The notes beneath the pieces are model-generated. The model had not been told where the DNA came from. It was given only the letters and a program-made list of their open reading frames with translations, and did not search any database. DNA of 64,000 bases, taken from Mesorhizobium shangrilense (GTDB lineage Bacteria > Pseudomonadota > Alphaproteobacteria > Rhizobiales > Rhizobiaceae). The stretch lies in NCBI RefSeq assembly GCF_040537815.1, contig NZ_JBEWSZ010000005.1:62001-126000 (forward strand), in the 5' to 3' direction. Positions 8,479-17,594 of the stretch are shown here, piece by piece (the stretch's first letter is position 1; each line of letters begins with the position of its first letter). A program made the position numbers and the translations under genes.

Positions 8479-9015
8479 ATGAAAGCTCAAAGACCGAATT
8501 CGCGTGAGAAAATTCTCGCCGCGGCAGCCGATGTCGCGCGAGAAACCGGGCCTGGAAGCCTGTCGCTGGACGCAGTCGCCAGCCGTGCCGGGGTGTCGAA
8601 AGGCGGACTGTTGTATAATTTCCCCACCAAGGCGAAATTGATGCAAGGGCTGGTCGAGGAGTATCTGCGCGAGTTCGAGCTGGCACTGGAATCCGCCCGG
8701 ACAAGCGACGTCAGCGGCGAGAGCCCGCTTGCCGCCTATGTCAGGCTCTCTGCCAATGATTGCGGGGATACGCAGCCGTCAGCGTCGTGGATTTTTTCGG
8801 CGATCGCCGAGGATCCCGACTTCCTGGCGCCGATCAAATCGTTCAAGCGGCAGCTTTTCGAACGGCTGAAGGGAGAGACGCCGAGCCTCAAGGCACTGCT
8901 AGTCTGCTTCATCGCCATTGAGGGGCTGCGCAGCATGAACCTCTTCGATGCGGACGTCCTTTCGCAGAAGGAGCGCCAGTTGCTTGTTTCGTCCCTGCTG
9001 GAGATCGCCAAATAG
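8479..9015 (+). CDS. TetR/AcrR-family repressor of the efflux operon
   Basis: A 178-residue regulator starting at the ATG at 8479, with GGGAGG 5 bases upstream. The N-terminal helix-turn-helix is typical (REKILAAAADVARE, then SLDAVASRAGVSKGGLLYNFPTKAKLMQGLV). The C-terminal ligand domain is helical and variable, and by itself does not reveal the inducer. It is divergent from the adaptor-pump operon and separated from it by a perfect palindrome, which is the standard layout of a local repressor released by a pump substrate. Two in-frame ATGs lie further upstream but have poorer ribosome-binding sites. Confidence 0.88.
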   Translation: MKAQRPNSREKILAAAADVARETGPGSLSLDAVASRAGVSKGGLLYNFPTKAKLMQGLVEEYLREFELALESARTSDVSGESPLAAYVRLSANDCGDTQPSASWIFSAIAEDPDFLAPIKSFKRQLFERLKGETPSLKALLVCFIAIEGLRSMNLFDADVLSQKERQLLVSSLLEIAK

Positions 9016-9073
9016 GCGTTTCTGGGCGGGACGCCGGAATCAGGGCCAATGCGGACGATGCGGCAGGCGGCAT

Positions 9074-9514
9074 TCAGCCAGCGGCGCGTTCGATATCCCG
9101 GCGCAGAACGATCGCTGTTGTGAGATCCTCGACACCTCCATGGCTGGCAATGGCGTCGCGTAGCGTGTTCAGCCGATCGATCGACGGCACTTCGACCTCG
9201 ACGATGAGATCGAGCTGGCCGCTGACCGATGACACCCGCCGCACCTCGGGAAAACGCGCCAGCTGATCGAGGATGCCGATCGATGGCGTGCGCACCAGCG
9301 TCACAAACAGGAAGGCGACGACCATCCCCTTGTCCATCTGGCCGATATCGGCCCGGTAGCCGCGGATGACGCCGCTCTTCTCCAGCACAGCCACCCGCTC
9401 GCTGGTCGCGCTGCGCGACAGGCCGATGCGCCCGGCAAGTGTCTTCAGCGGGATACGGGCTTCCTTCGACAGGATGCCGAGAATGTCCCGGTCCTTGGCG
9501 TCCAGTTCCCTCAT
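9074..9514 (-). CDS. Lrp/AsnC-family transcriptional regulator
   Basis: A 146-residue feast/famine regulator. Residues 1-60 form the helix-turn-helix (LDAKDRDILGILSKEARIPLKTLAGRIGLSRSATSERV). Residues 65-140 form the RAM/AsnC effector domain, which binds amino acids and drives oligomerisation. It is divergent from the kinase-peptidase-aminotransferase fusion gene, with a 96-base spacer that holds a candidate palindromic site. This suggests that it senses an amino acid or amine handled by that enzyme and controls its expression. The effector cannot be deduced from the sequence. Confidence 0.9.
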   Translation of the reverse strand: MRELDAKDRDILGILSKEARIPLKTLAGRIGLSRSATSERVAVLEKSGVIRGYRADIGQMDKGMVVAFLFVTLVRTPSIGILDQLARFPEVRRVSSVSGQLDLIVEVEVPSIDRLNTLRDAIASHGGVEDLTTAIVLRRDIERAAG

Positions 9515-9562
9515 TGCGCCACGCTCCCAGTGGTTCCGTTAAAGTGCCGGTCAAAGCAGTCA

Positions 9563-9576
9563 TTGTGACGGCGCAA
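9563..9576. promoter_or_regulatory. Candidate Lrp/AsnC operator
   Basis: TTGTG-ACGG-CGCAA is an inverted repeat with one mismatch in the arms. It is centred in the spacer between the divergent Lrp-type regulator and the fusion enzyme it probably controls. The TTG...CAA ends fit the loose consensus of Lrp-family sites. Confidence 0.4.
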
Positions 9577-9610
9577 CCGACGCTTTGCCGGATGCCCGTT
9601 TTTTAGGCCC

Positions 9611-12600
9611 ATGCCAAGCTTGCATCAAAGCAAATCCGGATTCCGCATGACCGACGTCTCCCACCCAGCGCCGCAATTCTCAGCCAGTGAAGCCGTCGAG
9701 CTTGCCGCCGGGCATTTCGGCCTTGCCGGCAGTGTCACGCCGCTCGACAGCGAGCGCGACCAGAATTTCAAGCTCATCGCCCGTGACAAGTCGCTCTGGA
9801 TCCTCAAGATCGTCAACGCCAGCGAGCCGGGCAGTGAGAGCGAATTCCAGACGGCGCTGCTCGACCATCTCGCGAAGAACGCGAATGGCCTCGCCGTGCC
9901 ACGCCTCAGGAAAACGGTGCGAGGTACGCCGCTCGCCCATGTCTCCGGCGCCGGCGGCGAAAACCATGCCCTGCGCCTGGTGTCGTGGCTTCCCGGCCAG
10001 CCGCTCGCCCAATGCCAGTCCACGCCAGGCCTGCTTGAAAGCCTCGGCGGCGCGCTTGGCCGGCTCGACCATGCCCTGCAAGGGTTCATCCATCCCGGCG
10101 CGCTGCGCTCTTTCGACTGGGACATCCGTCAAGCGGGTGCCGCGCGCGCGCGCCTGCACCACATCGACGATGAAAGGGATCGTGCCCTGCTGACCGGGTT
10201 TCTCGATCACTTCGATGCCGAGGTGGCGCCACGGTTGCCCGCATTGAGGGCGCAGGTGATCCACAACGACGCCAACGACTGGAACGTACTGGTCGATCCG
10301 GCAGAGCCGGAGCGCGTCGCCGGATTGATCGACTTCGGCGACGCCTTGTACAGCGTGCTGATCGCCGAGGTCGCCGTTGCCTGCGCCTATGCCATCCTCG
10401 ATGCCGAGGATCCGATTGGTGACGCGGCCCGTCTGGTTGCCGGGTTCCACACCGAATATCCGTTGCGCGAGGAGGAGGTGGACCTTCTCTTCGACCTTAT
10501 CGCCATGCGGCTCGTGACCTCCGTGACGCTCTCGGCCGCGCGCAAGGAGCGGACCGCCGACAATCCATACCTTGCCATCAGCGAGGCGCCGGCCTGGCGG
10601 CTGCTGCGGCGTATGAGTGCGATGAACCGGCGTTTTGCCACGGCGATCCTGCGCCATGCCTGCGGCTTCGATGCCGCTCCAGGCGCGAGCGCCGTGACCC
10701 GCTGGATCAGCGCGAACCGCAAGCACCTGGCTGGGATACTCGACCGGCATCCGGCGACACTCGCCAAGGCGATCGTGCCTTACGGTGATCCTCACCATCC
10801 CATGACGGTGACCTCGGCCGCGCGGGAACCGGACAAGGCGGCCGCGTGGTGGGACAGATATTGCGCCGAGAATGGCATTGCGCTGGGCATCGGCCCGTGG
10901 GGCGAGGAGCGCACGGTCTATACCAGCGACATCTTCCGGTCCCGCTTCGTCGAAGGCGCCCGCCGCGCCCACCATCTTGGCCTCGACCTGTTCATGCCGG
11001 CCGGCACGAAACTCTACACGCCGCTCCCGGCGACGGTGAAGAGCGTCGAGATCGAGGAGGACCCGCTCGGCTATGGCTGCCTCGTTGCCCTGCACCACGA
11101 GCCCGAGGGCTGCCCGGCTTTCGTCACCCTGTGGGGGCATCTCGCGCATGAGGCGGGCACAAGGCTGAAAGCCGGTGACCGTCTCGAAGCGGGTGCGCAT
11201 GTCGGCGAAATGGGTAAGGCAACAGAAAATGGCGGCTGGGCGCCGCATCTGCATTTCCAGATATCGACCGACGCCAGCCTCGCCGCCCGCGATATCCTTG
11301 GTGTCGGCGAGTCGCGCTATCTCGCCGTATGGAAAGAACTGTTTCCGGATGCCGCCGAACTCGCCGGTATACCGCTGGAAATCTTCCACCAAACCGGCCG
11401 GACCCGACCCGAGATTGTCGCCGCACGCAAGGCGTCGCTGCTGCCCAATCTATCCATCTCCTATTCCGAGCCGATCAAGTTCGTGCGCGGCGAAGGCGCG
11501 TGGCTGATCGACGATCGCGGCCGCGCCTATCTCGACTGCTTCAACAATGTCTGCCACCTCGGCCATGCCCATGCCGACGTGGTCGAGGCGATCGCCAGAC
11601 AAGCAGCAAAACTCAACACCAACACGCGCTATCTGCACGACGCCATCGTCACCTATGCCGAGCGTCTGACGGCGACGCTGCCCGCCGGCCTGTCGGTCGC
11701 CTCCTTCGCCTGCTCCGGCAGCGAGGCCAACAGTCTGATGCTGCGCATGGCGCGCAACCACACCGGCCGCAACGAGGCGATCGTGCTCGACTGGGCCTAT
11801 CATGGCACCACGCAGGAGCTGATCGATCTCAGCCCCTATAAATACAAGCGCAAGGGCGGCAAGGGCCGGCCCGCACATGTGTTCGAGGCGGTCATCCCGG
11901 ACAGCTATCGCGCGCCGGACGAGTGGCCGCTGGCCGAGCACGCGAAGCGCTTCGCCGAAAGCATCGCCGAGCAGATCGCTGATATGGCGAAACAGGGCCG
12001 CGCGCCCGGTCTTTTCCTCGCCGAATCGATCCCGAGCGTCGCAGGCCAAGTGTTCCTGCCGCAAGGCTATCTGCGGGAAGTCTACGCGATGGTGCGCGCG
12101 GCCGGCGGCATCTGCGTCGCCGACGAGGTGCAGGTCGGCTTCGGCCGGGTCGGCAGCCACTGGTGGGCTTTCGAAACCCAAGGCGTCACGCCTGACATCG
12201 TCACCATGGGCAAGCCGATCGGCAATGGCCACCCGATGGCTGCCCTGGTGACGACGTCAGAGGTCGCCGCTTCCTTCAACAATGGCATGGAGTATTTCAA
12301 CACGTTCGGCGGCAACCCTGTCTCCTGCGCGGCGGGGCTTGCGGTGCTCGATGTCATCGAACGGGACGGCCTGCGGCAGAACGCGGCCGAGATCGGCGAC
12401 TATCTCGTCGCGCGGTTCAGGCAATTGCAGGCGCGCTACGAGATCATCGGCGATGTGCGCGGCATGGGGCTTTTTCTCGGTATCGAACTGGTCGAGGACC
12501 GAAGGACCAAGGCGCCGGCCACCGCGCTTGCCCGCCGCATCAATGACGGGGTCAGGGCACGCGGCGTTCTGATCGGCACCGAAGGCCCGCATGACAACGT

Positions 12601-12703
12601 GCTCAAGATGCGTCCACCAATGATCTTCAGCCGAGCCAATGCGGACCATCTGGTCGGCGTTCTCGATGAAACCTTCGCCTCGGTTCTGGCGGAAAGGGCG
12701 TAG
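9611..12703 (+). CDS. Fusion of APH-type kinase, M23 peptidase-like and class III aminotransferase
   Basis: A 1030-residue three-domain protein. Residues about 35-380 are an aminoglycoside/choline-kinase-like domain with catalytic HNDANDWN (His218, Asp220) and the metal site DFGD (Asp241). Residues about 440-560 resemble an M23 metallopeptidase with ligands His455, Asp459 and the HLH pair His546/His548. Residues about 600-1025 are a class III PLP enzyme with [11 protein letters not shown] and PLP lysine Lys868 in MGKPIGNG. In animals the separate kinase and PLP relatives phosphorylate 5-hydroxylysine and remove the phosphate by phospho-lyase action, so a two-step kinase/phospho-lyase on an amino alcohol is plausible here. 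The M23 part has its full metal set, and its role is unknown. The start could also be Met at 9647. A divergent Lrp regulator lies upstream. Confidence 0.85.
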   Translation: MPSLHQSKSGFRMTDVSHPAPQFSASEAVELAAGHFGLAGSVTPLDSERDQNFKLIARDKSLWILKIVNASEPGSESEFQTALLDHLAKNANGLAVPRLRKTVRGTPLAHVSGAGGENHALRLVSWLPGQPLAQCQSTPGLLESLGGALGRLDHALQGFIHPGALRSFDWDIRQAGAARARLHHIDDERDRALLTGFLDHFDAEVAPRLPALRAQVIHNDANDWNVLVDPAEPERVAGLIDFGDALYSVLIAEVAVACAYAILDAEDPIGDAARLVAGFHTEYPLREEEVDLLFDLIAMRLVTSVTLSAARKERTADNPYLAISEAPAWRLLRRMSAMNRRFATAILRHACGFDAAPGASAVTRWISANRKHLAGILDRHPATLAKAIVPYGDPHHPMTVTSAAREPDKAAAWWDRYCAENGIALGIGPWGEERTVYTSDIFRSRFVEGARRAHHLGLDLFMPAGTKLYTPLPATVKSVEIEEDPLGYGCLVALHHEPEGCPAFVTLWGHLAHEAGTRLKAGDRLEAGAHVGEMGKATENGGWAPHLHFQISTDASLAARDILGVGESRYLAVWKELFPDAAELAGIPLEIFHQTGRTRPEIVAARKASLLPNLSISYSEPIKFVRGEGAWLIDDRGRAYLDCFNNVCHLGHAHADVVEAIARQAAKLNTNTRYLHDAIVTYAERLTATLPAGLSVASFACSGSEANSLMLRMARNHTGRNEAIVLDWAYHGTTQELIDLSPYKYKRKGGKGRPAHVFEAVIPDSYRAPDEWPLAEHAKRFAESIAEQIADMAKQGRAPGLFLAESIPSVAGQVFLPQGYLREVYAMVRAAGGICVADEVQVGFGRVGSHWWAFETQGVTPDIVTMGKPIGNGHPMAALVTTSEVAASFNNGMEYFNTFGGNPVSCAAGLAVLDVIERDGLRQNAAEIGDYLVARFRQLQARYEIIGDVRGMGLFLGIELVEDRRTKAPATALARRINDGVRARGVLIGTEGPHDNVLKMRPPMIFSRANADHLVGVLDETFASVLAERA

Positions 12704-12710
12704 CGCAAGC

Positions 12711-12780
12711 CCGCATGCCTGGGCATGCGGACAGAACATGAAGACAGCAGGTTTGTGAACTTCCGGCGCCGTAGCGCCGG
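12711..12780 (+). other. Two stem-loops between fusion enzyme and binding protein
   Basis: First hairpin: CCGCATGCC (12711-12719) pairs with GGCATGCGG (12722-12730). Second: CCGGCGC (12763-12769) pairs with GCGCCGG (12774-12780), just before the ribosome-binding site of the next gene. Neither has a T-run, so they look like mRNA-stabilising or attenuating structures rather than classic terminators. Confidence 0.5.
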
Positions 12781-12817
12781 CGGGAGGAGAGGCTTTGCCT
12801 CATAGAGGGAGGAAACC

Positions 12818-13828
12818 ATGAAAGCATTGATCACTGCGTTCTTGCTCGGCTCGGCCGCCATGGCCGTGCCGGCGAAGGCGGATACGCTCGACATCATCAA
12901 GCAGCGGGGCGCTGTCAATTGCGGCGTCAGCCAGGGCGTCGCCGGCTTCTCGTCGCCTGACGACCAGGGGAAATGGACCGGCTTCGACATCGATTTCTGC
13001 CGCGCGGTGTCGGCCGCGGTGTTTGGCGACGCCGACAAGGTCAATTACGTTCCGCTCTCGACCAAGGAGCGCTTCACCGCCCTGCAGTCGGGAGCCGTCG
13101 ACCTCCTGTCGCGCCAGTCGACCTGGACGCTGTCGCGCGACAGCGGCCTCGGCATCCATTTCGTCGGCGCCGCCTATTATGACGGCCAGGGTTTCATGGT
13201 GCGCAAGAACCTCGGCGTCGACAGCGCCCTGAAACTCTCCGGCGCGACGATCTGCGCCGAACAGGGCACGACGACAGAGCAGAACGTCGCCGACTATTTC
13301 ACCGCCAACAAGCTGAAATACGAGCCGGTCGTCATCGATTCGGCGGATGGCATCATCAAGGCGTTCGATACCGGCCGCTGCGATGTCTACACCACGGACG
13401 CGTCGGCACTCTATGCGCAGCGCCTGAAACTCACCGATCCCACCGCCTACACGGTGCTGCCCGAGATCATCTCGAAGGAGCCGCTTGGACCGGCCGTGCG
13501 CCAGGGCGACGACAAATGGTTCAACATCGTGCGCTGGACCCTGTTCTCGCTGGTCGAAGCCGAGGAGGAAGGCATCACCCAGGCCAATGCCGAAGCCTCG
13601 CTGAAATCGCAGAATCCGGTGGTCCGCCGGTTCCTCGGCGTCGAAGGCGACAATGGCCAGCAACTCGGGCTCGATGCCGCCTTTGCCTATAACATCGTCG
13701 CCAAGGTGGGTAATTACGGCGAGATTTTCGAGCGCAATCTGGGCAAGTCCAGCGAGCTGAAGATCGCGCGGGGCCTCAACGCGCTGTGGAACGCCGGCGG
13801 CATCATGTACGCGCCGCCGGCCCGCTGA
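12818..13828 (+). CDS. General L-amino-acid ABC transporter binding protein (AapJ-like)
   Basis: A 336-residue periplasmic solute-binding protein of family 3. The signal peptide ends near MAVPAKA, and GAGGGAGG precedes the ATG. It shows typical family-3 ligand-cleft segments (GFDIDFCRAVSAAVFG, LLSRQSTWTLSRD, CAEQGTTTEQNVADYF, SKEPLGPAVRQGDDKW). The length and the C-terminal extension after the core match AapJ/BztA proteins, which are longer than histidine-type binders. No permease or ATPase gene follows, so it must share a transporter encoded elsewhere or feed one as an orphan subunit. It lies 115 bases after the fusion enzyme on the same strand and probably delivers the amino compound that enzyme uses; this is inference. 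Confidence 0.85.
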   Translation: MKALITAFLLGSAAMAVPAKADTLDIIKQRGAVNCGVSQGVAGFSSPDDQGKWTGFDIDFCRAVSAAVFGDADKVNYVPLSTKERFTALQSGAVDLLSRQSTWTLSRDSGLGIHFVGAAYYDGQGFMVRKNLGVDSALKLSGATICAEQGTTTEQNVADYFTANKLKYEPVVIDSADGIIKAFDTGRCDVYTTDASALYAQRLKLTDPTAYTVLPEIISKEPLGPAVRQGDDKWFNIVRWTLFSLVEAEEEGITQANAEASLKSQNPVVRRFLGVEGDNGQQLGLDAAFAYNIVAKVGNYGEIFERNLGKSSELKIARGLNALWNAGGIMYAPPAR

Positions 13829-13972
13829 GACCAGAGAGCGAAGCGACTTACCGGGGTTGCCGAAGCGCGTGCCCTTGGGCTCCTGCACATGGCGGTGTTC
13901 GCCGGTTGAAAGAGGTGGTGATGCGCGGCCTCCGCACATCGCCACCCTTTCGCAGTTTCCTTATACGTACAA

Positions 13973-14006
13973 ATAAAAACGTTTTTATTTTGTTGAAAAC
14001 GTTTTT
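13973..14006. promoter_or_regulatory. Twin LacI-type operators
   Basis: Two palindromes centred on CG: ATAAAAACGTTTTTAT at 13973-13988 is perfect over 16 bases, and AAAACGTTTT at 13997-14006 is perfect over 10. Their centres are 20 bases apart, about two helical turns, so two dimers could bind the same face. They stand 42-75 bases before the LacI regulator gene and probably serve for autoregulation. Confidence 0.7.
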
Positions 14007-14047
14007 ATTCGATGATACGAATCCTGACCTCAGGATAACAACCGGTC

Positions 14048-15115
14048 ATGGTCGAGAGCAAAAAACCCGAAAACCGAGCGCTTTCGCCAACGATCAAGAC
14101 GTTGGCGGCCCATACCGGTTATTCGATCGCCACCATCTCCAAGGCCCTGCGGGGTTCGCCCGTCGTCGCGCAACCGACAAGGGACGCCATCGTCGCCGCG
14201 GCGCAGGAACTGGGCTACCAGGCGAATGCTCGAGGCATGGCGCTGCGGACAGGCAAGACCTATCGGGCGGCGGTGCTGATGCCGATAACGACTGCCGTCG
14301 GCTATGAATGGGACGGTGTCGAATATACGCAGATTCTCAGCGGCATAAGCCAGGCACTGGAAGGCAGCGACTATCAGCTGTCCGTGCACGGCTTCCGGAA
14401 TTTTGGCGATGCCTTCGACATTGCCCGCCGCATCGTCGACCAGAGTTCGGCCGACGGCCTGATCTTTTCCGGCGTGCTGGCCGACGACCCTCGCATCGAC
14501 ATGCTGGTGGAAAGCGGCTTTCCCTTCGTGTCACTCGGCCGTTGCCGCAAGCCCCTCATCTACGCCCATGTCGATGTCGACAATGAATGGGCGGCGTTCA
14601 CCGCCACTGCGCGACTGATCGCGGGCGGACATAGACGTATCGCCCTGATCAACGCGGATCGTCGCCTTTCCTACGCCCTGGACAGGATTGACGGATTTTC
14701 ACGGGCCTTTGACGAGGCGGGGCTTGCCGCATCGACGGACCTTGTGGCCGACGGCGATCTGTCCACCCGCTTCGGCCGTGACAGCGCGCTCAGGCTTCTT
14801 GGCTTGCCCAATCCGCCCACGGCCCTGGTTTGCATCAACGAATCCACTACGCTCGGCGTCCTCTCGGCGGTGGGTAGCCTTGACCGGCGCGTCGGGGTGG
14901 ATGTCGACGTCATCGCCTATGACGATATCAACGTCAGTGCCTACTTCACCCCGCCGATCACGACATTCTACCAGCCGATCGAACTTCTCGGCCGCAAGCT
15001 CGGCGAGTTTCTGCTGCGGCGCATGGCGGGCGAGGACCCGGCACAGCTCACCATGGTCTCGAGGCCTGAGCTCATCGGCCGGCAGCCGGACAATCTCGGC
15101 GGAAATCGCCGCTAA
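14048..15115 (+). CDS. LacI-family transcriptional regulator
   Basis: A 355-residue repressor. The N-terminal helix-turn-helix and hinge are clear (IKTLAAHTGYSIATISKALRG, ELGYQANARGMALRTGKT), followed by a periplasmic-binding-protein-like effector domain from about residue 70 that ends in FYQPIELLGRKLGEFLLRR. It begins the operon-like series binding protein, permease, GH1 glycosidase and dehydrogenase, 22 bases before the first of these. It therefore probably controls them together with itself through the CG-centred palindromes upstream. The effector is likely a sugar or glycoside, consistent with the GH1 enzyme; the transporter type instead points to an amino compound. Confidence 0.9.
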   Translation: MVESKKPENRALSPTIKTLAAHTGYSIATISKALRGSPVVAQPTRDAIVAAAQELGYQANARGMALRTGKTYRAAVLMPITTAVGYEWDGVEYTQILSGISQALEGSDYQLSVHGFRNFGDAFDIARRIVDQSSADGLIFSGVLADDPRIDMLVESGFPFVSLGRCRKPLIYAHVDVDNEWAAFTATARLIAGGHRRIALINADRRLSYALDRIDGFSRAFDEAGLAASTDLVADGDLSTRFGRDSALRLLGLPNPPTALVCINESTTLGVLSAVGSLDRRVGVDVDVIAYDDINVSAYFTPPITTFYQPIELLGRKLGEFLLRRMAGEDPAQLTMVSRPELIGRQPDNLGGNRR

Positions 15116-15137
15116 TCATTAAAATGGGAGGAAGAGC

Positions 15138-15884
15138 ATGAAGAAGATCTTGATCGGACTTGCGCTTGCGCTGTTGACGGCCGGCGCTGCCAGCGCCGCC
15201 GACCTTGGCGGCAAGGTGCTGAAGGTGGGTTCCGACACCACATCGCCGCCGATGGAAAGCGTCGACACTGCGACGGGCCAGATCGTCGGCTTCGACGTCG
15301 ATGTGATCAAGGCGGTCTGCGGCAAGATCAACTGCAAGGCTGAATTCGTCACCACCGGCTGGGACGGCATCTTCGCCGCCCTCGACCAGGGCAGTTTCGA
15401 CCTGGTCGCTTCCGGCGTCTCCATCACCGAGGAACGCAAGAAGGCGATGGATTTCTCGAACCCCTACATTATCAACAGTCAGGCTGTGCTGATGCGCGTG
15501 GAAGACGAGGGGCTCTCGCTCAATGACTTCAAGGCGAAGGGCAAGAAGCTCTCGGCGCAGGCCAATACCACCGACTCGCAGGTCGCCGAAGGCATTGTCG
15601 GCAAGGACAATGTGGTCGCCTACGACAGTTTCGCGGCCTCCATCATTGCGCTGAAGAACAAGGATGTGGACGGCGTTGTGATCAACGGCGCCAATGCCGC
15701 CGCGTATGAAAAGGAATTCGCGGGCGAGCTGGTCGTGCCGATCAGGGATCTCCAGTCCGATCCGCTGGGGTTGGTCTTCCGCAAGGGCGACGAGAATGTC
15801 GCCGCCTTCAATGAGGGGCTGAAGGCGATCAAGGCCGACGGCAGTCTCGACGCACTGATCGCCAAATACTGGGGCGCCAAATAG
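15138..15884 (+). CDS. Polar amino acid ABC transporter binding protein
   Basis: A 248-residue family-3 periplasmic binding protein. The signal peptide is LIGLALALLTAGAASA, and GGGAGGAAG precedes the ATG. Ligand-site hallmarks of the His/Gln/Arg group are visible (GFDVDVIKAVCGKI, GWDGIFAALDQGSFDLVASGVSITEERKKAMDFSNPY, and QSDPLGLVFRKGDENV). It is the first structural gene after the LacI regulator, and a stem-loop separates it from the permease. The combination with a glycosidase downstream suggests that the ligand is a glycosylated or sugar-derived amino compound rather than a plain amino acid; that is inference from context. Confidence 0.9.
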   Translation: MKKILIGLALALLTAGAASAADLGGKVLKVGSDTTSPPMESVDTATGQIVGFDVDVIKAVCGKINCKAEFVTTGWDGIFAALDQGSFDLVASGVSITEERKKAMDFSNPYIINSQAVLMRVEDEGLSLNDFKAKGKKLSAQANTTDSQVAEGIVGKDNVVAYDSFAASIIALKNKDVDGVVINGANAAAYEKEFAGELVVPIRDLQSDPLGLVFRKGDENVAAFNEGLKAIKADGSLDALIAKYWGAK

Positions 15885-15900
15885 CCGCTTGAAAGGCTTC

Positions 15901-15925
15901 GGCTCCGGCGCCTGTCGCCGGAGCC
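15901..15925 (+). other. Stem-loop after the binding-protein gene
   Basis: Perfect 10-base stem GGCTCCGGCG / CGCCGGAGCC with loop CCTGT, and no T-run. It sits between the binding-protein stop and the permease start. Such structures protect the upstream transcript and lower downstream expression, so that binding protein exceeds membrane subunit. Confidence 0.65.
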
Positions 15926-15944
15926 GCGAGGGGGACGGGACCGG

Positions 15945-17594
15945 ATGAAGTTTCTGATGCGCCTGCGGCCGAGCAATCTGATCATCGTCGCGGCATTGCC
16001 GTTCATCGCCTATCTCTTTGCTTCGTCGGTAAACTACCAGCGCTCGCTTCGCGCCATCCTCGGCGTGGAGAACGGCTCATCGGCCTTCGTGCCTGGCTTC
16101 CTGACGCTGGTTGTCGCCTTTTTCGCCGGCGTTGCCGTGGTCGTATTCTCACGCGCTTCGTCCAGGTCGCCCCGTCTGGCGACTGTTGCCGCCGGGATCA
16201 ATCTTGTTGCTGCCGTGCTGCTTGCGACAACCGGCCTGGTCTATCCCTTCGTGGCGTCGGTCGTGGCGAACGCAGTCGATCCGTTCACCTCCGATTGGGT
16301 GGTTCAGGGTGTCACGCCGCGGCGATTGACGGATGCCGCCGACCTCATGGTGCGCGGTCAGGCAGCTACCCTGCTGCGCGCCTATCTCGGCCTGACGATC
16401 GTGATCCTCGGTGCGTTCTTCATCACCGCCCGCAACAGGACCGGCAACGCGACGCATCGTTTCGCCCGCCTTGCACTTGCGGCGGTGAACGGCGCCGGCT
16501 TGGTCTTCATCCTGCTTTTCGCGCATATCGCATTCGCGGCGGGTGTCGCCACGACGATCCGCGCGGCGGTTGCAGCCTACATTCTGGCGGCAATGATGGG
16601 ATTGCTCTGGGTCGGGCTCCTCAAGCTCAAATACAGCTGGCGGGCGGACCTGACCTGCATCGCGGCTACCATCCTCATGATCTGCGCCGCTACGTGGTTC
16701 CTGCTCCAGCCGCGCGACAGCTACGTGCTCGTCGGTTCTCTCGCCGGCAAGGTCGCGGTCACGACCGGCACGCCGTCCGGCATACTTGGTGCTGTCCGCT
16801 ACGGGCAATTTCCCGGCGGCCCCGACAGCGATGTGCCGTTACGCACCTTTCGTGGCGCGCCCGAAGCGATTGATGCGATCGGCAAGATCCCCGATGTCAG
16901 CGCCGCGCTGGTTCCTGCCGCGGCAGCGTCCGACAAGCTACCGGTGCTGTGGCAAACGGAGGCGTTGAACGATCGCGACAAGGCGTTCGGCATCACGCTC
17001 GCGGTATTGGCGATCGTGCTTGGCCTGCTGACCTTCGGCGGCCATATCCACCGCCGGCATCCGCTCTCGATCGGGTCGGAATTCATTGTCGACACGATCC
17101 GTGGCATCCCGATGCTGGTTATCGTGCTCTATGTCGGCCTGCCGCTTGCCGGAGCGCTCAAGGACGCGACCCAGGGGGTGGTCGATCCGCCGAACCTGGT
17201 GCGCGGTATTGCCGCCATGGCGCTGGCCTATTCGGCCTATCTCGCCGAGATATTCCGTTCCGGCATCAATGCAATTCCCGCTGGCCAGATCGAGGCGGCG
17301 CATAGCCTCGGCCTCAACGGCTGGCGTACCGCCCGGCTGGTCGTGCTGCCGCAGGCCTTCCGAATCATCATCCCGCCGCTCGGCAACGAACTGATCGCCA
17401 TCCTCAAGGACACGTCGCTGTTGTCGATCCTGTCGATCCGCGACATCACGCAGCGCATGCGGGAATTCCAGTCGGCAAGTTTCCTGCCGTTCGCGCCCTA
17501 CAACTCAGCCGCCATCTTCTACATTTTCCTGACACTGGCCGCGGCAAGTCTCGTCAGCACCATCGAGAGAAAATATGACATCAAGCATCGATAA
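15945..17594 (+). CDS. Amino acid ABC permease with long membrane N-terminus
   Basis: A 549-residue protein. The last ~210 residues are a standard HisMQ/GltK-type permease domain with the ATPase-docking loop EAAHSLGLNGWRTARLVVLPQAFRIIIPP. The first ~340 residues add about seven further hydrophobic helices and a soluble stretch (around residues 270-325) not found in ordinary His/Gln permeases, which are near 220-240 residues. A single gene could therefore form the whole homodimeric channel. No amino-acid-type ATPase gene accompanies it; the only ATPase nearby is a MalK-type one on the other strand. The stop overlaps the start of the GH1 gene by 20 bases, so the two are co-translated. Confidence 0.8.
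   Translation: MKFLMRLRPSNLIIVAALPFIAYLFASSVNYQRSLRAILGVENGSSAFVPGFLTLVVAFFAGVAVVVFSRASSRSPRLATVAAGINLVAAVLLATTGLVYPFVASVVANAVDPFTSDWVVQGVTPRRLTDAADLMVRGQAATLLRAYLGLTIVILGAFFITARNRTGNATHRFARLALAAVNGAGLVFILLFAHIAFAAGVATTIRAAVAAYILAAMMGLLWVGLLKLKYSWRADLTCIAATILMICAATWFLLQPRDSYVLVGSLAGKVAVTTGTPSGILGAVRYGQFPGGPDSDVPLRTFRGAPEAIDAIGKIPDVSAALVPAAAASDKLPVLWQTEALNDRDKAFGITLAVLAIVLGLLTFGGHIHRRHPLSIGSEFIVDTIRGIPMLVIVLYVGLPLAGALKDATQGVVDPPNLVRGIAAMALAYSAYLAEIFRSGINAIPAGQIEAAHSLGLNGWRTARLVVLPQAFRIIIPPLGNELIAILKDTSLLSILSIRDITQRMREFQSASFLPFAPYNSAAIFYIFLTLAAASLVSTIERKYDIKHR

Noticed and set aside
9680-11392. Long minus-strand open frame (570 residues) across the fusion enzyme
   Set aside because: It is antisense to a protein with intact kinase, M23 and aminotransferase motifs, and its own translation has no recognisable domain and the skewed composition of a G+C-rich shadow.
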